A stretch of 9,415 nucleotides of DNA from an uncultured Streptococcus sp. (lineage in GTDB: Bacteria > Bacillota > Bacilli > Lactobacillales > Streptococcaceae): the NCBI RefSeq assembly GCF_943912555.1, contig NZ_CALTUR010000073.1, positions 1 through 9,415 of the forward strand, given 5' to 3'. Below the pieces are notes generated by a model. The model worked only from the letters and a program-made list of their open reading frames with translations. It did no database searches and was not told where the DNA came from. The first letter of the stretch is position 1; each line of letters opens with the position of its first letter. Position numbers and translations under genes: made by a program. Shown here piece after piece: positions 7,301 through 9,415 of the stretch.

Positions 7301-8881
7301 AAATATCGAGTAAAGTTCTTCTTCACTCATTCGCTTTCTGAGTTCTGTATCTGTTAACTCCCTAAAGGTTTTAGGGAACTCTTCTGAAAGCAAACGCTCA
7401 GCGTGGAGAGTTTCCAGTTCATGCAGATTAAAATATCCCCATTCAGCTTCATCGCCTAATACCAAACCAAAGGCATCCCTTGTTTCTTTATCATACTCCG
7501 TTAAATACCAGGTCCAGCCGCTCTTAAAAGGAATTGTATAAGCCGCATGCACTTCTTTTTCGCCTAACTTGATATGTTCTTGTTCATAAAAAGAAGGAAC
7601 TTGTTCCAACATTTCTTCCGTCATTAGATTGGTCGGATTTTCTTGAGAATAAAAAAAGGAAGCATTTTCTGCTTCCGCTGTTTTTGTTTCTACACTTCGA
7701 TGATTTCCTTGATGATAATCTCTTTTAATGCCGATATCATCGCTTGATATTGTGGATGATTCTCGTCTGAAATCTGCCAAGCTTTCATCATCTTGGGTTT
7801 CTCTTCCCTCAGAAATTGAATAGCTCGAATTTGAGTCTCTATCAAGTGCTCCACTAGTTTCTCTTCCTTGTATAAATCCACGAGCAACTGATAATCCATC
7901 TCTTTCGGACTCTCTGCCAGATAATCGAGACGCATGACCGAGTAAATCGGATTTGGGAACTCCATTAGAAACTCCTCCTTGGTTTCCAACTGATTCAATG
8001 TTTTCTCCTTGATAAGTGATAGAATTTCCTCTGTTGTTTCCACTGTTGAAAATTCGCTTTTCTCTATCATCATTAAATTGGGTATTTGTTCGAATCTCAT
8101 GATCAAGCCCTCCTTGTGTGTGATTCTTTTCCTTATCATTATTATACTCTGCACTATCCTCTTTTGTCAGCCCCTTAGGCACAATTATTTGTCTACTTCG
8201 CTTCATCGTACCTTCTATCATCTGATGACAAGCAGATGATAGGCACTTCCCAATACTCATCAGTGAAATAGAATCTAAGTTATCTCTATTTTGATTAACA
8301 TCGTTAATTGTTAATGGGTAAGGGATATGGAATCTATTAGCAACCGCATAACTAATAGAATTTCTCATAAAGTGTGTAAACGTATCTCTTTCGTTTAGAG
8401 GGAGACTTAATTCATTACACAGATTATCAATCTCATCGTCAGCTATTAGTCTAGTTAAAGTATAAAGGTTTTCAACTAGATTTTCACTAGATTCATACCC
8501 CTGTTTTTCTATCATATCTCTCAGAATTGGTAGGTGCTGTTCTTGCTCAAATGACCACAACTCTACTTCATTTACATTTCGATTAATTGAAATTGTTTGA
8601 CTAATATCAAAAACATAGAAAATTTCTTGTGACGGATGTTTGCTTAAAATTGGGATTCCCTTTTGCCCTCTTGTTACTGTCCGTTGAAATCGTTCTTTCC
8701 ACATATCAAAGGTAGCACAAGCTATAGCTGTAGGACTTGATCTATAGATACTTAACTGATTGATAAAATCATACCGTTGATTATTACCAATCACCTCTAA
8801 AAGTTTTAGATATTCTTGAGGACTTTCTAACACATCTTTTTTAATCTCTTCGATTCGATTATTGAAGTCATGTACTCTCAT
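4322..8881 (-). CDS. N-terminal part of split DNA methylase/SNF2-type helicase (ICE protein)
   Basis: From the ATG at 8881 this frame gives 1519 residues to an amber stop; without it the protein would be 2412 residues. The ATG is chosen for its AAAGGAGG 6 bases upstream; an in-frame ATG at 8923 lies inside the terminator hairpin. In order: residues about 10-90 resemble the ArdC N-terminal domain (F-D-M-W-K-E-R-F then T-R-G-Q-K-G-I-P-I); 240-415 are a polar, disordered-looking linker that contains another gene in a second frame; 430-500 resemble DUF2958 ([22 protein letters not shown]); 590-900 are an N6-adenine methylase with [10 protein letters not shown] (719-728, AdoMet binding) and NIPF (784-787, the NPPY-type motif, usual as N-x-P-F in this family); the helicase begins with GAGKT (1438-1442). 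Such proteins accompany Tn5252-type ICEs, with proposed roles in protecting or remodelling element DNA. The cut leaves the methylase intact but the helicase incomplete. Confidence 0.88.
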   Translation of the reverse strand: MRVHDFNNRIEEIKKDVLESPQEYLKLLEVIGNNQRYDFINQLSIYRSSPTAIACATFDMWKERFQRTVTRGQKGIPILSKHPSQEIFYVFDISQTISINRNVNEVELWSFEQEQHLPILRDMIEKQGYESSENLVENLYTLTRLIADDEIDNLCNELSLPLNERDTFTHFMRNSISYAVANRFHIPYPLTINDVNQNRDNLDSISLMSIGKCLSSACHQMIEGTMKRSRQIIVPKGLTKEDSAEYNNDKEKNHTQGGLDHEIRTNTQFNDDREKRIFNSGNNRGNSITYQGENIESVGNQGGVSNGVPKSDLLGHASRLSGRESERDGLSVARGFIQGRETSGALDRDSNSSYSISEGRETQDDESLADFRRESSTISSDDIGIKRDYHQGNHRSVETKTAEAENASFFYSQENPTNLMTEEMLEQVPSFYEQEHIKLGEKEVHAAYTIPFKSGWTWYLTEYDKETRDAFGLVLGDEAEWGYFNLHELETLHAERLLSEEFPKTFRELTDTELRKRMSEEELYSIFDGELSFEKELERKEPLEGVLPVGDEKGLVQENGMIQGDLFEFQNQEEVSSEKVPVNENLRVIEKDSNYIGAKNYKSTEELFPEKLSPSERLAGNLEAISTLHSIENGDKILDQDSQEILAKYVGWGGLSEVFDESKEGQWEKARSFLKDTLSESEYEAAKASTLTAFYTPKAIIDSMYQTISDMGFQSGNILEPSMGIGNFIGNLPAEMGHSKFYGVELDSISGRIAKKLYPESHLQVKGFEETNFSNNFFDLAIGNIPFGDFKVNDREYNRQNFLIHDYFFAKAIDKVRNGGIVAFITSSGTLDKKDESVRRYLNARTEFLGAIRLPNTIFKGVAGTEVTSDIIFLKKRESILERDDDWIHLDQDENGLFYNRYFVKHPEMVLGNMKSVSGRFGDTLTCVPKEESLEILLNEAGRKISQNAKYEYVERDDDSLETLAATNDVKNFSYTLIDGDVYYREDSLFIKKEVSEKIKSKIEDYLTVQNALKVVIEKQKEDTSDEEIKKAQQQLNEAYDSFSKKHGFINTLSNTRALRDDSNFPLVSSIEILDEEQNFKAKGDIFTKRTITKAKAVEHVDTSVEALVLSISQKGVVDFEYMSALTTKDRNTLIKELKGEIFLQLDKENSYFHPEASFDIEVGEFPFTSSLDTDSTHYTYVPKDEYLSGNIREKIRIIDRYIASLLTAKSQLSDSQMNERQSLEYELEQLNYQKTELEKVMPKELEASEINVRLGATWLPTKDIEQFIFETLKTPSYLRWDIKAKFSPMTSEWKVEGKSKDRGNDLAELTYGTSRVSAYKLIEDALNLKETKVFDQVLNPDGSKTAVLNKKETMLAGQKQELLKEEFKNWIFKDIDRRNRLVNIYNERFNSIRNREYDGSNLTFDGMSTDISLRPHQKNAIARVLYGGNTLLAHVVGAGKTFEMVASAMESKRLGMCSKTLFVVPNHLTGQIGREFMQLYPSATIMVADKKDFEPKNRKRFIGKIATGEYDAVIIGHS
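6200..6219. repeat. Perfect 20-bp palindrome inside the helicase/methylase gene
   Basis: TTCATCTTGATCAAGATGAA equals its own reverse complement. It encodes part of I-H-L-D-Q-D-E, a segment I believe is conserved in the family, so coding constraint may explain some of it. By simple counting a perfect 20-bp palindrome is expected about 0.01 times in a random window this size. It could bind a dimeric protein, but nothing nearby shows that. Confidence 0.5.
7651..7676 (-). terminator. Intrinsic terminator of the nested gene, inside the helicase ORF
   Basis: On the minus strand GGAAGCA and TGCTTCC form a perfect 7-bp stem around GAAAA and are followed at once by seven T. It begins 13 bases after the nested gene's stop codon. 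In the helicase frame it reads through as [10 protein letters not shown]. Ribosomes translating the helicase would cover it, whereas the short nested transcript would expose it. Confidence 0.85.
7690..8100 (-). CDS. TnpV-like protein encoded out of frame inside the helicase gene
   Basis: This 136-residue ORF lies wholly inside the helicase/methylase gene, on the same strand but shifted one base. The ATG at 8100 has AAGGAGGG 7 bases upstream; an upstream in-frame ATG at 8154 has nothing comparable. The C-terminal half, [25 protein letters not shown] and [14 protein letters not shown], follows the pattern I remember for TnpV proteins of Tn4451-like mobilisable transposons (RHLRYLK, GKLNAYL, NNIRxxAxEIVxKEII). 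TnpV biochemistry is unsettled; an excision or regulatory role has been suggested. The composition is rich in Leu, Ile, Glu and Lys, as in a folded helical protein, whereas the helicase frame here is Gly/Ser/Asn/Arg/Asp-rich and low in complexity. It has its own promoter (8141-8170) and terminator (7651-7676). That the gene is real is well supported; the TnpV assignment is moderate. Confidence 0.78.
   Translation of the reverse strand: MRFEQIPNLMMIEKSEFSTVETTEEILSLIKEKTLNQLETKEEFLMEFPNPIYSVMRLDYLAESPKEMDYQLLVDLYKEEKLVEHLIETQIRAIQFLREEKPKMMKAWQISDENHPQYQAMISALKEIIIKEIIEV
8108..8115 (-). promoter_or_regulatory. Perfect ribosome binding site of the nested gene
   Basis: The minus strand reads AAGGAGGG, full complementarity to the 16S tail, with 7 bases to the ATG at 8100-8098. 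It sits inside helicase codons, where a Shine-Dalgarno this strong and well placed is unlikely by chance. Confidence 0.85.
8141..8170 (-). promoter_or_regulatory. Near-consensus housekeeping promoter of the nested gene
   Basis: On the minus strand CTGACA (8170-8165, five of six bases of TTGACA) is followed after 18 bases by a perfect TATAAT (8146-8141). Transcription would start near 8134, giving a leader of about 34 bases that includes the Shine-Dalgarno at 8108-8115. It lies inside the helicase coding sequence, codons about 238-247. Confidence 0.7.
8215..8242. repeat. Perfect 10-bp inverted repeat upstream of the nested promoter
   Basis: CTATCATCTG (8215-8224) and CAGATGATAG (8233-8242) are exact reverse complements separated by 8 bases. 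No T-run follows on either strand, so it is not an intrinsic terminator. Its centre is about 95 bases upstream of the predicted start of the nested transcript, where an operator or upstream activator site could lie. It is also within helicase codons, so a regulatory role is only a possibility. Confidence 0.45.
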
Positions 8882-8887
8882 ATTCTT

Positions 8888-8895
8888 CCTCCTTT
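8888..8895 (-). promoter_or_regulatory. Ribosome binding site of the helicase/methylase gene
   Basis: The minus strand reads AAAGGAGG, 6 bases before the ATG at 8881. It follows directly on the T7-A7 tract after the terminator hairpin, with no room for a promoter between terminator and start. Confidence 0.85.
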
Positions 8896-8899
8896 TTTT

Positions 8900-8936
8900 A
8901 AAAAAAGAGACAATAGAAATCATTCTACTGTCTCTT
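8900..8936 (-). terminator. Strong terminator or attenuator between the PBECR4 gene and the helicase gene
   Basis: On the minus strand AAGAGACAGTAGAA pairs with TTCTATTGTCTCTT (14 bp including one G-U pair) across a TGAT loop. The T-run of 7 overlaps the end of the stem (8906-8900). The U-tract runs straight into seven A and the helicase Shine-Dalgarno. It ends the upstream gene's transcript, and since no promoter lies between it and the helicase start, it must also be passed to express the helicase. It may therefore act as an attenuator. Confidence 0.85.
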
Positions 8937-8946
8937 CACACCTATA

Positions 8947-9415
8947 TCATTTTGTTTTGATTAATTCCATACATTCCTCTAAAGTCATATCCAAGGTATT
9001 ATACACAACTGTCTGAAAATCTGTTTCACCTTTATTTCTAGATAAAATAATATCAACTTTCACTTCATCATGTAATTGATACCCCTTCAATATCGTTTGT
9101 GGTTTGGCTAATTTCGTCTTTGTAAAACCAATTGTACAAACTTTATCTGAAGAAGCGAAAGAACAAGAAATCCTATTTTTATTAAAATTCTCTTCCACAA
9201 CAATAGCTTCTGATGAAAATATTTGAATAGCATTCTCTAAGACACTCATCTTCCTACGAACAGAACCTTTTTGACTCTTATCATTGATTTCAAAGTCACC
9301 ATCCTCTAAAGTCTTTTGATAACATTTTTCAAAAAAGTTTTTTGCTTTTAAGTTTGTATGAACTCCTGTTAAATGCAAAAAATTATCCTCAAAAGCAGAA
9401 ACGATATAATATTTC
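8947..9415 (-). CDS. PBECR4-type nuclease-like protein, 5' end outside the window
   Basis: The frame is open to the window edge, so the true start is beyond 9415; an internal TTG at 9378 is not a credible start because coding clearly continues upstream (YYIVSAFEDNFLHLTG). About 155 residues are visible. The block F-L-H-L-T-G-V-H-T-N-L-K-A-K-N-F-F-E-K-C matches the PBECR4 family as I remember it: proteins predicted to have the Barnase/EndoU/colicin E5-D/RelE (BECR) fold and to act on RNA. Later segments include K-M-S-V-L-E-N-A and a C-terminal I-L-S-R-N-K-G-E-T-D-F, ending L-E-E-C-M-E-L-I-K. No signal peptide can be judged. The gene ends 11 bases before a strong terminator and shares the strand of the helicase. 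A toxin-like or DNA-entry-associated role is inference; nuclease activity is a family prediction. Confidence 0.7.
   Translation of the reverse strand, partial: KYYIVSAFEDNFLHLTGVHTNLKAKNFFEKCYQKTLEDGDFEINDKSQKGSVRRKMSVLENAIQIFSSEAIVVEENFNKNRISCSFASSDKVCTIGFTKTKLAKPQTILKGYQLHDEVKVDIILSRNKGETDFQTVVYNTLDMTLEECMELIKTK

Noticed and set aside
7359..7377. 8-bp inverted repeat (TCCCTAAA and TTTAGGGA, 3-base loop) in the helicase gene
   Set aside because: No U-tract follows on the minus strand and no gene ends there; a short repeat like this is plausible by chance.
8101..8154. Upstream start of the nested gene at 8154 adding 18 residues
   Set aside because: It lies upstream of the predicted transcript start near 8134 and has no ribosome binding site.
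8009..8239. Plus-strand ORF of 76 codons opposite the nested gene
   Set aside because: Hydrophobic shadow of two already coding frames, without promoter or Shine-Dalgarno.
8882..8923. Upstream helicase start at 8923 adding 14 residues
   Set aside because: That ATG lies inside the terminator hairpin with no Shine-Dalgarno, while the ATG at 8881 has AAAGGAGG 6 bases upstream.
9376..9378. TTG start for the PBECR4-like gene
   Set aside because: The frame remains open and family-like upstream to the window edge, so the gene is truncated by the window instead.
1..9415. tRNA genes, including a suppressor tRNA, CRISPR arrays, oriT, att sites and insertion sequences
   Set aside because: I looked for cloverleaf ends, regular repeats, nick-site-like hairpins and transposase motifs and saw none I could support.

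Overview
The window is AT-rich, low-GC Gram-positive DNA, most likely from a Streptococcus or a close relative in the Lactobacillales. It appears to be part of an integrative and conjugative element (ICE). The evidence is the giant DNA methylase/SNF2-type helicase gene followed directly by an OB-fold single-stranded DNA-binding protein gene, a pairing known from Tn5252/ICESa2603-type elements. Every gene I can support is on the minus strand, so transcription runs from high to low coordinates. The genus and element type are inferred from protein families and base composition, not from a search.

In transcription order, the window opens with a 5'-truncated gene (8947-9415) for a PBECR4-type nuclease-like protein, closed by a strong intrinsic terminator (8900-8936). 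The helicase/methylase gene starts at 8881, with its ribosome binding site directly against that terminator, so the terminator also sits in the helicase leader. The helicase frame runs to 1643 (2412 codons) but is cut once, by an in-frame amber codon at 4322-4324. The first part (4322-8881) holds an ArdC-like N-terminus, a disordered linker, a DUF2958-like module, an N6-adenine methylase domain and the helicase Walker A motif. The second part (1643-4306) holds the DEAH box and the rest of the helicase. The SSB-like gene (958-1614) follows and ends at a UACG-loop terminator (921-949).

The most striking object is hidden inside the helicase gene. In the linker, in another reading frame on the same strand, lies a complete small transcription unit: a near-consensus promoter (8141-8170), a perfect Shine-Dalgarno (8108-8115), a 136-codon ORF resembling the TnpV family (7690-8100), and a perfect-stem intrinsic terminator (7651-7676). 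The helicase protein in this stretch is polar and low in complexity, while the nested frame encodes a well-formed helical protein. This looks like overprinting, or an inserted autonomous cassette whose alternative frame was absorbed as a linker.

Beyond the SSB terminator the DNA is decayed. Positions 239-846 are a broken remnant of the N-terminal nuclease part of a Type ISP-like restriction enzyme, with two amber codons, a frameshift and an opal codon, cut off just before the helicase Walker A motif. After it, an extended -10 promoter (197-205) drives the 5' end of another gene (1-149), possibly a PD-(D/E)XK nuclease-like protein, which leaves the window.

No tRNA, rRNA, CRISPR array, insertion sequence, origin of transfer or attachment site was recognised.
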